The notes beneath the pieces were generated by a model that had not been told where the DNA came from, searched no databases, and saw only the letters and a program-made list of their open reading frames with translations. From positions 11,613,001 through 11,677,000 of the forward strand of contig NC_071335.1 of the NCBI RefSeq assembly GCF_027744825.2: a DNA stretch of 64,000 nt, written 5' to 3'. Positions 1 to 64,000 of the stretch are shown here, piece after piece. The translations under genes and the position numbers were made by a program. The stretch's first letter is position 1; each line of letters starts with the position of its first letter. This DNA is from Synchiropus splendidus (taxonomy: Eukaryota; Chordata; Actinopteri; Syngnathiformes; Callionymidae).

Positions 1-246
1 TTGATACATAGTTGATCCTGAGATGCACAAGTTGAATCGTGTGACATATAATTCACATTACCATGCATCAATATATTTTGATAATTTGTTGTAACATTTG
101 ACACCTAGTTAAAATGAATTGATAAATCATTTCATATGTAAAACATGTGAATCATTTTAAATCTGCTCTCCATCTTGTATGAATTCACAGTTGCCAAATT
201 TTAATATCAACTTTCTCTCTTTTATTGCCACTGCTCCATTCCTTAG
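1..246 (+). other. ptprd intron (3' end)
   Basis: AT-rich intronic DNA leading into the 27-nt microexon. The last ~60 bases are pyrimidine-rich. I see no exon or repeat here. Confidence 0.7.
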
Positions 247-31927
<31,681 letters not shown>

Positions 31928-32498
31928 ACCCAGTGGCCGCCTCTCACAGCGCATCATCCGCTAGTGACCAAGCGCACTACGCCGTGATGTGTTTTGGAAG
32001 ATTCGGCCATGACATGCAAAGTGAGCGGGGACCATCAGCTTGTCCCAGAAACAGCACCACTAACTGAGCCATAGCAACCTGCTTGACAAGGGTGTCTCCC
32101 TCCTTCTCCCTCCACCTCAAAATTGGTCTTGGAAAAAAAAAGCGACTTTTTTCATTCAATTCCGTATGTATTTCTATTTGTTTGTGTGCTATTTTGAGCA
32201 CCCAGGTTACATTGTTGTGGAACTCAAACCTCATGCACCACCAGTGTAGCATCACCAACCTGAAACTAGCGTTTAAGCCGACACAAGACGTTTTGTTTTC
32301 GTCCGTCTTTAGCATATATATATCGAGAAATATATATATATGACTGGAACTGTGTGTGGGGGAGACTTGAGCGCCTACAGGAGACTGTGCACGAGGAACC
32401 CACAGTATTTAAGAATCTCAAAAGAAGATCAAGTGGAATTGTGTTTTGAAACAGACTGACGTTTCCTATGAAGGAGAACCATGTTTCTATACTATAGT

Positions 32499-32504
32499 AA
32501 TAAA
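32499..32504 (+). promoter_or_regulatory. ptprd: Candidate ptprd proximal polyadenylation signal
   Basis: AATAAA about 570 bases after the stop codon. First canonical signal in the 3' flank. Confidence 0.5.
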
Positions 32505-34729
32505 GACACCAGTTAGACCTTATGATTCACAATAACACATAAGGGAAATTTAAATGTATACCACAAGATATTTAGTTTTTTTAAAAGAAATGTATCGACG
32601 TGAATTGCTTTTTTAAGATGGAAGTGACTCAATATCCTGTCTTCTTTTTTTTCCCCGTGTACAAGCATCATGGCGGTTTTCTGTTTCATTCTTTTCTCCC
32701 ATTCCCTTGCTTTTCTTTCATTTCCTGTTATAAGTGTAAGGGTTTTGCTGTTGCTGTGCTGTTCAAAAGTGTACAATCAAAACTGTCGTGGAAGATGTTC
32801 ACTGAGAAAAGGACCACCTGTAAGTGTCCCGTTGCCTCCACTCTGGTTTTAAAGGCGCACACTTGTGCATGCATGTCAGAACGTTTTTTTTTTTTTTTCT
32901 TTTAGTGTAAAATGAAAAGTGCAGCATTTGGAAGACCATACATACATATGTTTTACGTGTAGATGATAGAAAGATGATTCACAGATTCATATTCACTGAA
33001 TGGAGATTTTAAAAAAAAGGAAAAAAATAGAAGAAGATGTATGTCCAAATAAGCTTCACCAATATGTCTCAAACAGGGAGCGGAAGTGGGATGTACAGGA
33101 CGGGGGTTTGGGGGACGCAGCAATTTTCTCACTGGAACGCTCACCTCTGACTCGGCTCTCTGTCTGATTGTGTGCAATAAGTAGATTTATTTTATATTTT
33201 CTGTGTCACGGCAGTCAGATGCCCTTCTGATGACGACGTCCAGCGATGTGTCTTTTTTTCAGACACCAGTCAATTTATCTCATGAACGGAGGCATTTGAC
33301 CTTTGACCTCTGAGGAAGTAGAGCTCTTTCTTGTGTCGCGGTTCTCGTAGATGATGTCATCCTTTTAGGCAAACAGCGAATGATCCGTCATGTTTCTCAA
33401 CAGCATCTGAGTATTTTATTTTTAGATTTCTAGTGCCTTATATTAGACGCCTATTTTGATAAAGTTATTTTCAAAGATTTTCGTTTGTGTGTATTGTATT
33501 ATATGTATGTATACTTGTGTGTGCGTGAGAGTTGTACGTATGTCTGTACTTTTTTTTTTGTCGAGTATTTTATGTTCATTTAGTTCAGATTTTGTTGAAG
33601 AAGTTGGAAAGTATGATGAAATATCAGCAGCAGCATCACACGTATCAAAGTAAAGACCTGTAGATGGACGGGAAGTTCTATTCGGCTGGATGATCAGATC
33701 ACATGTAACAGCTTGGCCAGTTATTTGCTTAGTTTCTTTCAGGGCCACTTGTATAAGCTTACTGTTTAAAAAAAAAAAAAAACGCTTTCTACAGACTTAG
33801 TTTCTGTGTCAAACTAAATAGTAGAAGTTCTGCTTGTCAAAAAAAAAAAAAAATGATAATAAGGTACTAACCCCTCACCTGAGACAGTCATACTGGATGC
33901 ATGAGTTTTGTCTGACGTCCGTGTGCATTTCCTTTAACGTCAAGAGGCTGAGAAAAGTTTCGGTGCTACTTCAACAATACAAATCTTTCTCTTTTTTTGG
34001 TATCACTATTAATGCTTGACCATGTAAGGCATCGTTGGCTGTTTCCCACCTTTCTGTGGTGTCCCAGTTGCAGTTTTTGTATGCATGGTACCACTTTTGA
34101 GATGTCCCCTCGGTCGCACCAGTTATGGGAAGACTTGCACTTTCTATCTTTGTACTATGCACTAATACGAGTATGGTTTTATCTGTTCAACCCGCCCGAC
34201 CCCAAAAGGAAAGAGGTTTTACTTGAACTCAGTCAAGAGGGATCCTGTTCAGCTCACACGGTTGTGTATATGTAAATAACACAAAACACAGAGAGTAACT
34301 GATGATGATGAAAAATAAACAGAAGTATATGCTAAAGAGGGTATAGAGAGTGATATGATATCAATGGATGCACCTAAAAAACACTTTATGGCACAGCAGT
34401 ACATGCAATACATCACATTGTGGCTTTGTCGTACCACAAAAAGAAGTTTCACGACTTTGAAAAGAGTGTTCTATCGACCCTGTGCCCACCCCCCGATGTA
34501 TCATCTAGATGGATAAAACTGGAGTTTATAAATTGTATAAAAAAAAAACAAAAAAACTATGGTGTGTTATTTGGACTGGTTATTTTTTAACTGGTCTGTC
34601 AATGTATTTTGTTTGTTTCTGCTCCAAGTCAACAAGTGCTTTTTATTTTCTTACATCGGTTCTCGGAGTGTGTGAAAACAGGTCTGTATGGATTTATGTT
34701 CTTTGTCGACACAGGTTTTATTTGTTACA

Positions 34730-34735
34730 AATAAA
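34730..34735 (+). promoter_or_regulatory. ptprd: Candidate ptprd distal polyadenylation signal
   Basis: AATAAA followed within 40 bases by the GT-rich stretch tttgtgttgtgc, the usual arrangement around a cleavage site. Confidence 0.5.
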
Positions 34736-35692
34736 CTTAAGTAATAATTCCTCCTCGTCCTGCTGCTCTTTGTGTTGTGCAACTGGCAGAGAAAAAAAAC
34801 GTAAATCCTTGTTGGAACTGATCTTATAAAGATGAATTTGCCTCCAGGGCTCGTAACGCTGGATCCTCGCTCCGCTAGCCACCTGCATGTCTCCCCTCAC
34901 CTTGACCATAAATCTCCTCTCCGGCCTTCCTCTTCTCCTTTAGGCTGCCGCTGAGTGAATGAATAGGACTTTGCTCGGGTTGCATTTTTGCTTTCACGCC
35001 GCCACTTTTCATCCTTGAGCTGCAACCTATGCACACGCAGCAAGGACAGGGTCAGCATGAGCGTGAGCAACATCAGAATGGCTTGTTGAGCGTTGAACTC
35101 TTCATTCAAGCCTCCCACTGTCTTCTGAGGCAGCCAGACACCCCTCGATTCCTGAGATAAAAACTGGCCCAGTCAGCACATCCTTTTGAGAGCGCTGAGA
35201 GCCATTTTGGCCAATTTTCAGCCACTGAACTTAATGCTTGGCTGCATAACTTTCAATGCAACCCCAAATCTGTTTCAGCACCACCTACTGAGCTCGGAAA
35301 ATGGAGACACTGATTCATGAAACCTCATCAGCCCGTTTTGGAGGTGCACCTGAACGGAACGCCTTAATCCAAAGCTAATCCAGCGTGTACAATGCCCTGT
35401 CACCTTGGTGCCCACGAAAGATGGCGGGGGGAGATGACTGACTGTTGGTTGAAAACCTAAACAAACCCCCGCTTGCTTCTGAGCACATGCCACCATGTTA
35501 GCACACGATAAGAAAAAAGCCTCACTCGATCCCAAGCGCTCAAAGGAAGACTCATGTATCGCCAACAGCAGTGCAATGACTTGAATGCGTATTGTACTAT
35601 TTGTCGCTGTTACGTGGAACTCAGTAGCAGAAGAAATGGGGGTGCTGAAACCTGCCACTTTATTTTTCCCCCTCTTCTTGAACACACATTTC

Positions 35693-35768
35693 TTGGTACT
35701 TCATTGTTGTAGACTGTACAACAATGAAGTACCAACCACGTTACACTACGATGTAGAGTAACGTGGTT
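35693..35768. repeat. Two adjacent perfect hairpins
   Basis: The first hairpin has a 17-bp perfect stem (ggtacttcattgttgta, positions 35695-35711 with 35717-35733) around a 5-base loop, extendable by two pairs. The second has an 11-bp perfect stem (aaccacgttac, 35734-35744 with 35758-35768) around a 13-base loop. They abut directly. Confidence 0.9.
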
Positions 35769-35877
35769 TGCCATCTAGTGGTTACAATTACGATGACGTG
35801 AAGAAGCTTTCACACGGTGCGTCATCGAGACTGGAAGTCGCCATGTTGGAGACAGTAAACAAAGCGGCTGGATGGAA

Positions 35878-35922
35878 GACAGATAGATAGATAGACAAAC
35901 AGAGACAGACAGACAGATAGAC

Positions 35923-35993
<71 letters not shown>

Positions 35994-36027
35994 TAGATAG
36001 ACAGAGACAGACAGACAGACAGACAGA

Positions 36028-36059
<32 letters not shown>

Positions 36060-36076
36060 TAGATAGATAGATAGAC

Positions 36077-36113
<37 letters not shown>

Positions 36114-36385
36114 TAGATAGACAGACAGACAGACAGATAGACAGACAGACAGACAGATAGATAGACAGATAGACAGAGACAGACAGACAGACAGACAGAC
36201 AGATAGATAGATAGATAGACAGACAGATAGATATATAGACAGACAGACAGACAGATAGATAGATAGATAGACAGACAGATAGATATATAGACAGACAGAC
36301 AGACAGATAGATAGATAGACAGAGACAGATAGACGGATAGATGATAGATACATAGACAGACAGACAGACAGATAGACAGACAGAC

Positions 36386-36424
<39 letters not shown>

Positions 36425-36456
36425 TAGATAGACAGACAGACAGACAGATAGATAGA
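35878..36456. repeat. GATA/GACA tetranucleotide array
   Basis: About 579 bp of interspersed gata and gaca units with few interruptions (gagaca, gatatata). The composition is that of Bkm-type repeats. Its long minus-strand open frames (CLSVCLSI repeats) are only the translation of the array. Confidence 0.97.
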
Positions 36457-36481
36457 TTATTATAGTAGATAGAGTACTGTA

Positions 36482-36560
36482 GGGGAAGAGAACACAGATG
36501 AATTTCCACCCTGTGGGACTAATAAAGGCTCTCTGATCGAATCGAATCATATCGAATCGA
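36482..36560 (+). repeat. Retroposon-like 3' tail
   Basis: gaatttccaccctgtgggac, then taataaaggctctctgatcg and repeated gaatc units resemble the 3' end of fish non-LTR retroposons (recalled consensus: gaatttcccc...gggat/actaataaag with a short tandem tail). The body of the element is not recognised. Confidence 0.55.
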
Positions 36561-37086
36561 ATCGGAAAAACAGATTAATTCAAGGAAAACTACACAGCTA
36601 AAAGGACATCTATAGCCTATAAACCACTCATTCGAACTACGAAGTCACAAAGAATGTACACCTTTTTAAATCAACCGAAGTTGAGCCTTGTGTGCTTGAA
36701 GAACAGAGCGTCGCCACTGTCTGCTAAAATATGCCCTTTACTTCAGAGGTTCCTTTGCCTTTTTCAGCAGGAGCTGTGGAAGCTTTCTGGCTCTTCAGGT
36801 CATCATTGATCCAAAGTGAGGAAGTAGGCTTGTGTGAGTCTCCACCGTCAATAAAACATAACTGTATTCAAGGGCCAAGTCCTTGGATACAGTTTGGGCT
36901 ACTATCAACATTGAAAACCCTCTGTTAGGCTGTTCTTTGAAAATGTCTTTGTTGGCCAACATGTCATTTCAGCAGTTGCACAACAACAAGATTATATGTC
37001 CATTTTGGTGCTGTGGAAATGGAGGTGACCTCAGCATTTGTACACCTCTTAAGGAAACGTCACACAACACTGTTGCTCTGTTACAT

Positions 37087-37935
37087 AGCTCAGAGCTGCC
37101 AGCAGGGGAAAATATCTTTGGCTCAGTAGCACGTGATTCCATGATAGTTATAACCTTATTTCATGATAGTTATCATGTTATATCATGATAATAGGCGTAA
37201 AGTGAGGCTCTAGCATGTTTTCTCTTCGACTATATTCAGCTTTATATATATATATATACAGTACAACAGTGGACGAATCTCAACCATGTGTATCACTTCA
37301 GTTGTCACATCCTTCACGTCACATCCAATCATATATATTAAATTATTGAGGTTAATGAGATTAATGAGGTTGTATTTAAATAAACCGTAATAAACTTGAC
37401 CGCTGCAACTCTCAATGATAATAAGGTAAGTGATGTTTGTATTCCACAAACGTAGGAATACACCTATTAAAAGGCTCATTTGCGCTTCTTGAATTTAAAC
37501 TTTGTATGTACATCAGGAAAACACATGTTGTCGACAGGCGAGTGTAGGAGACATCACTTGGCGTCTCACATTCCTGCCTGAGAAGATACACACAAGAACT
37601 TCAGGACTGTTCACCTGTAACAGTGACCACCTGGTCCCGCATGATCTCGCTGACCATCTGGGCGGCAAAATGCAGCCATTATCATTGGCATAACATGCTA
37701 CTGTCATGAAATAATGTGATGAGAATGATGAAGTAACATGATAAGTAACATAAATGAACATGATACTATCATGGAATGAAGCGATAAGTATGATGAAATG
37801 ACATGATGCTGTCATAAAGTAACATGATACTATCATAAAATAACATGATATTATCATAAAATAACCATCATCAAATAACGTGATATTATCATATACATGT
37901 CCAAAAATGTTTCTCCCTCGTGGCACCTCTGAGCT
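37087..37935. mobile_element. Foldback element with atcatgtta arrays
   Basis: Left end agctcagagctgccagcagg and right end, reverse-complemented, agctcagaggtgccacgagg match at about 17 of 20 positions and continue similarly (ggaaaatatctttgg versus gagaaacatttttgg). Each is followed inward by repeats of the type tatcatgttatttatgatag. A GC-richer non-repetitive core lies at about 37535-37690. Confidence 0.7.
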
Positions 37936-40594
37936 TCAGTGAATCACAGGCCTCTCTTCTTCCTCACGAAGAGAATATGTGTGCAACTTTTAAACATATG
38001 ACACGAGTCAAGACATGAATAACACACGGCGTTACATAAATAGCAATCCATCCATGGTCACTATAATATTAGTCACTATGTTCATGACCTGTCAGTATGA
38101 ACTCACATACACAGAGGCTGGTCAGGAGCTCCTCTACGCAGAGCAGCAAGTTCAGAACCATGGACGTGCTCCGCCAGTGTCTGCAGCTACGAAAGACAGC
38201 AGCAACAAAAACCAAAAGTTTTCCTGTCAAAGTTCAATGAGAGGCTCAGAGGGGAGCCTCGGGCATCTGGTGGTTCTCGGGCAGCTCAACCCAAACCAGT
38301 GTGTCAAGTCAAAGCGCTGTGCGTTTATGGATTTAAACAGCACTATTATCTGTAACATAGAAAGCGCTTGGCGAACATGAAAAGACGACTGGCGGCACAG
38401 AAACGTGACAATGCCAGCTTTTTTAATGTCTGGCAATGAAAAAGTTCGAACACGGGCGCCTTTAACTGGCGCCACACTCTATTCATGCATTTAATCTCCT
38501 CCCATTCAGAGGCAAGAAAAAAAACAACAGGCCATTTCCATTTTAAATTCCAGTGTTTTTTACACAGCAGTTTTCTGAAACAATGTTCAGGCTTTCTGAT
38601 GAGCATTCCAGTCACACAGCCGTAAACTTTGGGCGTTGTTAAATCCATATTGGGAGGCAGATTGGGGCTCAAGTCTGCAGTGAGAGCTGCGACTGAAGGG
38701 CTTTTGTTCATTCATGTCTGACTTGCCATTGTAAAAACACAGCAAATTATCTTTCAATGTCTCTACCAGGCTGTGCAGGCTGTTTTGCTTTGGCTTCAGA
38801 GCAGAACATTCCTAATCAGTTTTCCCCTTTTGTCGAAGCTCTGGTGAATTTAGTCATCGGCTCAATCCCCCCCCTTAAAGTACAGCTGGTCTTTTAGAGC
38901 TGTAAGCTTTAAATTTGAGCTGAGAAAATGTGTATTTTTCATCATGCTGTCACACGAGTCCCACTGAGGCCACAGGTTTTCCTGGCAACTTGAGCCAGTG
39001 AGCAGCTCTGAAACAGTTAACTGGGTTTACTCTGCGGATCTTTTTGTTTTTCAGAGTCGTCTTCTTTTACCTGTTACCTTCATTTCTGACATTCTTCATC
39101 CGTCATGTCCCTTGCTCCATCTCCTCTCCCCGGGTTCACACCATCTGAGTAAGGCCTCCCCAACTCTTCCCAAACTTCTTGACATGTTCCTCAGTTTGAC
39201 CCACCTCTAACTGTCCATGTCACACTACTAGTCTGCCACTTCTAACCCTGCTTCCTGTCTTTGTCTGCTGATGTTCATTCCTCTGCTTCCGTTCAGTCTT
39301 TACTCTCCCTACAGAACACTCAATCATCAGCAAACATCATGGTCTCTGGAGACTCATACGTGCAACTGGAGGAAGGTTCAATACTTCTTACTTTTTTAGC
39401 CAGGAGACCACTCGAAACAATGACAACTGGAGCATAACATGCATGACTTGCCATTTTAAAAGCCATAAAACAAATTTTGTGGATGTGAGGTGTCATTTCT
39501 GTTTCACATCAGCCTATAATTTGACTTTTTTTTTTCTAATTTTAGGGTTGGCTGCCACAAAAGCATTAATATTAGACACTAATATTCACATTTTATGCAC
39601 AAATGGAAGCATTTAAAAAAAAAAAAAAAGAAATTTGGGAGGTTATTTTTCACTTGAATGATTCCGCAAAATGAAATCTTCACAGTCACATTCAATTTAT
39701 AATGCAGCAGGAAAGTCTGATTTTGTTACAGATTTTTCTTCCCCTCAAATAGATTAGAAATCAAATCTAAGAGATCACGTGTTTGCAGTCTTTGTTCAAT
39801 ATGGATGTAGAGGCTCCGGGAGCAAGAGCAGCAAGTCTGTTTGCCTCTGATGCCACAGGCACTAGTGGGCAGTTTCACCCTGCAGCAGCTCCACCAACTT
39901 GGATGGGAAGCCTCAGCGCGTCCCTCCACAGGCAGGGACACTCACCCGGTATCAAAGTCAAGCCTGTGCCATCATTTATCCTGCTTCTTTAAAGGCTGTG
40001 AAAGCATCTGTCATCATCACCAGGTGTTGGGTGGAGGACTCAGATCACGCAAACCACTTTCAACCATTTTGAGATGAGACTTGACTAGTACAATTCAGAG
40101 CCAGTGTAGCACTCTGAATGCTTTCTGGCTGTAAAAGTGACCTCTTGAGTCACAAGGAAAAATCCATCCACACACACTGACTAAAAAGAGAGGTCCAACC
40201 CTTCACATACGACTAGACTCGGCTTAATTCCAACCACTGCCATGAATTGACGCCCTTCAATTCTACATAATTACGCTGACTGTATCATGAAATATTTGTC
40301 AAAAATGTGTGTGTTTCCATAGGTGTGGTTGCATTATACACAAAAAAATGATTTAATTTGATTTAACAGTTTGCTCTCCAGACAACAGGGAACCTTTGTC
40401 AGTGCAGGAGTTCCTGGTCCACTGATCACACTGATGCACAAGACACATGGCAGCTAGGATGATAACAACAACAACAAACATGGAGGAATCCCTGAACAAA
40501 AGCAAACAAAAGCATCTGTTTGCTTTGGTTCAGGGAGGTTTTTTACTACACAGTGTCCAGGGTTTCCACTACTCTGAATGGACTTGAAATTCTT

Positions 40595-40655
40595 ATACAA
40601 TTGAAATTCTTATACAAATATTTCAAGACATTAAAAGAGCTTTAGTTTAAATAAG
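40595..40655 (+). repeat. Interspersed repeat, inverted partner of 29817-29875
   Basis: Plus-strand ttcttatacaaatatttc, then aagacattaaaagagcttta and gtttaaataagg match the minus strand of 29817-29875. Just before it, ttgaaattcttatacaa is tandemly duplicated (40585-40620). Confidence 0.75.
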
Positions 40656-41970
40656 GTGATATAAAAACTTGAATATTGCCACCACCGTGATTTATTGTGC
40701 TATTGTCAAACTGATGCAAAATAAACAGTATTTTGTTGTGTAAATGTATGTATGGCTCCATCATTTGATTCAGTAATACACCAAATTCATTCAAATTGAA
40801 AAATGTGGCTTCTTGTGGCAGATATTCTTATATCCATATAACATTTTAGTGAAATCTTTGATGGCAGAATTATAACATTTTAGTTCTGTGAATTCCAGCT
40901 TGATCATCGGGTGCTCTTGAGATGAGTGCTGTTCTTCAGATCTAAATCTTTAAATATCATTTCAACCCTCTGATACATTACAAACATTACAACTGTGTTA
41001 CTTGACATGTTATACAACTATTTTGTATCTATTACATCACGTGGTCACGATGTACACAATTCAATATTTCCTTTTACATGATGCAGAGATTGAAAAGCAG
41101 CAGGGTGAAGAACACATACCGTCTGCCCATTAATGCCACTTCCCCTATTTTCTGGATCAGAGCTTGTGTGCAGCTGTGTGTGAACTTGTGGGTGGGCTTG
41201 TTTATCCTACTTTGCGGGGACCAATTCTTGACAAAATACTATCTTTGTGAGGACCGTCTGAGTAATGATAATCTGAATCACGTACCATACAAACTCATCT
41301 TTTCTCTGACAGCTCTCCGAAATCTCAACTCATCTTGACAAGGCATTCTTCTGCCCTGACCACAACCACGTTGTCGCCACTGCGACAAAACAAATGGCCA
41401 CAAAAGTCTCAAGCATGAAGTGTGACATCACAGTCACGGTCCAATGACGGAGGCCGACTCTCTGGAAAGTGGGCTGACTGACAACTGACCAAACAAACAC
41501 GTGCTGCAGACGAACCATGTGTCTGATCTGAAAGAACTCTGGACCACGATTCCGCATCCGATACAGATGCAGATCATTCTCTAAAGGCAGAACTGGAGTC
41601 AGCAGGGCAGCGACGGCCGACTGTTGGGAGCAAAACCGTGGGTGGCTCTCGCCTTGGATGTCCAAACATTCGGAAGCCTTGCAACTTGCAATAATAATGA
41701 CTCTCAGCAAGACATGTAACAAAACAAATATTTTTATTTCATTTTCCCTCACAGCAGTTGGCAATAATTTTACTATAGCAAGCAAAAAAATAAATACAAA
41801 TTTTAAATAATTTCGTTCAACAGTAGCATTTCACAAGAATCAGGCACAGAACCCAACATGGTTTCCTGTCCGACGTGTCCTCATTCGCTAGCTATGTGGC
41901 CAAACATTGTCTTTTTTTCCCCCTCCCACCAATTCCTCTTTAAAATAGTTCAAGTTGTACAATTAAAATA

Positions 41971-41976
41971 TTTATT
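41971..41976 (-). promoter_or_regulatory. kdm4c: Candidate kdm4c polyadenylation signal
   Basis: AATAAA on the minus strand about 450 bases beyond the kdm4c stop. Another lies at 41733-41738. Either could end the transcript. Confidence 0.45.
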
Positions 41977-42425
41977 TTCCAGTAGAAAATACGCAGAAAG
42001 GAAGCCGTTTTGGGCGACTGTGCCGAGGAGTCGGTCAGGGACAGTGTAGATACATGCAGGAGGTCTGACATCAGGGAACCACTACAGGCCAGGAGCGCAC
42101 GCTTGGAACAAGAGCTAGCTAGTTAGAAAAACCTCACGTTTGGAGCCCCGCATGTAAAAAGAAGAAAAGGTTTCCGTTGAAAAGGGGCGACGTGACAAAT
42201 GTCCAGTCACAGTTTTGGATTTCCCTGACAGATGTGAAAGCACTCGAAGGCATCGCTGCCCTCTTTTATCCCTCATTTGAGTCCAGGACGACCTGATTTA
42301 TCGATCACACAGCTTCATGTCATTGAAATCATCAGATCACGGATCAGTTTTTTAAACAATCACACACACACACACAGACATAAAAGCTCAGTGCATTCAT
42401 TTGTCATCATTCTCCCCAAATTTCT

Positions 42426-63441
<21,016 letters not shown>

Positions 63442-63464
63442 CCTGCCGCCTCACCAGAAGAAAC

Positions 63465-64000
63465 CTAGGTGACAAAAAGATGTCAATCAAACTGTGGCAG
63501 TAGCATTTGGAGGAAGAGGAAGAAGAAGAAGAGGAAGAAGAAATAAAGGCATTAAATGCTATGCCAACATGAAATAACCAGCCATGGACAGTACCAAATT
63601 TACTAGTAGTTTAGTAGTTTTTTCAGTGTCTGTACTGTGAGTTTTATTCTGTACACAAACTTCCTACATTCACTCCATTTGAAAGTGAAATATCACATTA
63701 CCATGAATTCAATTACTTTTCTTCCTACCCGCCCCCCAGTCAGTGGACTAGGGCACCCATTTATTACAAAATTTGCAAGTCAGTGAGCTTTATTTGTCTC
63801 AGTGTGTTCCAAATGCCCACGCCTGCTGTGTCACCGATTAACAGTAAATTTGCTTGTTAATAGAGTAGGGCCAACAATGAAAAGCATGGGTTCGAAGAGA
63901 CAAGGTCCTTAGTACTGAACCACTCTTTGTCGCATGATACAAAAAGTCTACTAAATGAAATGTAATCTAACATAAGGCAAATGTCTTTGAGCTGGGGCAG
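63465..64000 (-). other. kdm4c upstream intron (partial)
   Basis: Upstream of the acceptor at about 63465. Contains a purine tract of gaagaggaa type at 63509-63546. No promoter or first exon can be recognised before the window ends. Confidence 0.6.

Larger units (their letters stand above)
31928..34735 (+). other. ptprd: Probable ptprd 3' UTR
   Basis: Sequence after the TAA stop with no splice or coding evidence. A proximal AATAAA lies at 32499-32504, others at 34314-34319 and 34730-34735. LAR-family transcripts have long 3' UTRs, so the distal signal is plausible. A-runs occur at 33768-33782 and 33840-33853 and a T-run at 32885-32899. Confidence 0.6.
34736..42425. other. Intergenic region and kdm4c 3' flank
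   Basis: Between the convergent genes. It contains twin hairpins (35693-35768), a GATA/GACA array (35878-36456), a retroposon-like tail (about 36482-36560), a foldback element (37087-37935), one arm of an inverted repeat (40595-40655), and the kdm4c 3' UTR at its right end. Open stretches near 38015-38380 and 39783-39992 lack splice or family support. I see no third gene. Confidence 0.6.

Noticed and set aside
35878..36456. CRISPR-like repetition
   Set aside because: The units are contiguous tetranucleotides with no spacers, in a vertebrate genome.
35775..36550. Two minus-strand open frames of over 240 codons (CLSVCLSI repeats)
   Set aside because: They are translations of the GATA/GACA array. 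A tetranucleotide repeat without stops is open in several frames. No start context, splice sites or family similarity.
38015..38380. Open frame of 121 codons in intergenic DNA
   Set aside because: No similarity recognised, an opposite-strand frame is also open, and codon use looks random.
39783..39992. GC-richer open stretch of 69 codons between the genes
   Set aside because: No splice sites, recognised domain or repeat. The length is expected by chance in GC-richer DNA.

Overview
The window is vertebrate nuclear DNA, most likely from a ray-finned (teleost) fish. Every coding stretch is broken by GT-AG introns. The proteins are vertebrate receptor tyrosine phosphatase and histone demethylase paralogues. 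The introns are short for these genes and carry repeats typical of fish: Tc1-like and Tigger-like DNA transposon remnants, foldback elements, and (TA)n and GATA/GACA arrays. No prokaryotic features, CRISPR arrays or viral genes were seen.

Layout: (1) positions 1-31927, plus strand, hold the 3' two-thirds of a LAR-family receptor protein tyrosine phosphatase, best matched to ptprd. They cover the end of fibronectin III repeat 5 through repeat 8, the cleavage region, the transmembrane helix, the wedge/juxtamembrane segment, the active D1 phosphatase domain and the D2 pseudophosphatase domain. I place 22 exons, including a 27-nt and a 12-nt microexon. The joined exons total 3441 nt (1146 codons plus stop) with consistent splice phases. 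The 5' part of the gene (signal peptide, Ig domains, FNIII 1-4) lies upstream of the window. (2) 31928-42425 is 3' UTR and intergenic DNA between two convergent genes. It is rich in foldback elements, hairpins and a 579-bp GATA/GACA array. (3) 63441-42426, minus strand, is a complete coding region for a KDM4-family lysine demethylase, best matched to kdm4c. It has 21 coding exons, 4686 nt and 1561 residues: JmjN, JmjC, a very long linker exon, tandem PHD fingers and a double Tudor domain. (4) 63465-64000 is the upstream intron of kdm4c.

The two genes are not a functional unit. ptprd is a neuronal adhesion receptor and phosphatase, and kdm4c removes H3K9me3/H3K36me3 marks. Their convergent adjacency does match the human pairs PTPRD-KDM4C and PTPRS-KDM4B (from memory), so the neighbourhood looks like an old vertebrate linkage. 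I found no previously undescribed system. The most useful leads are a candidate unannotated 24-nt microexon in ptprd D1, the expanded kdm4c linker exon, paired repeat copies that flank exons, and several structured foldback elements between the genes.
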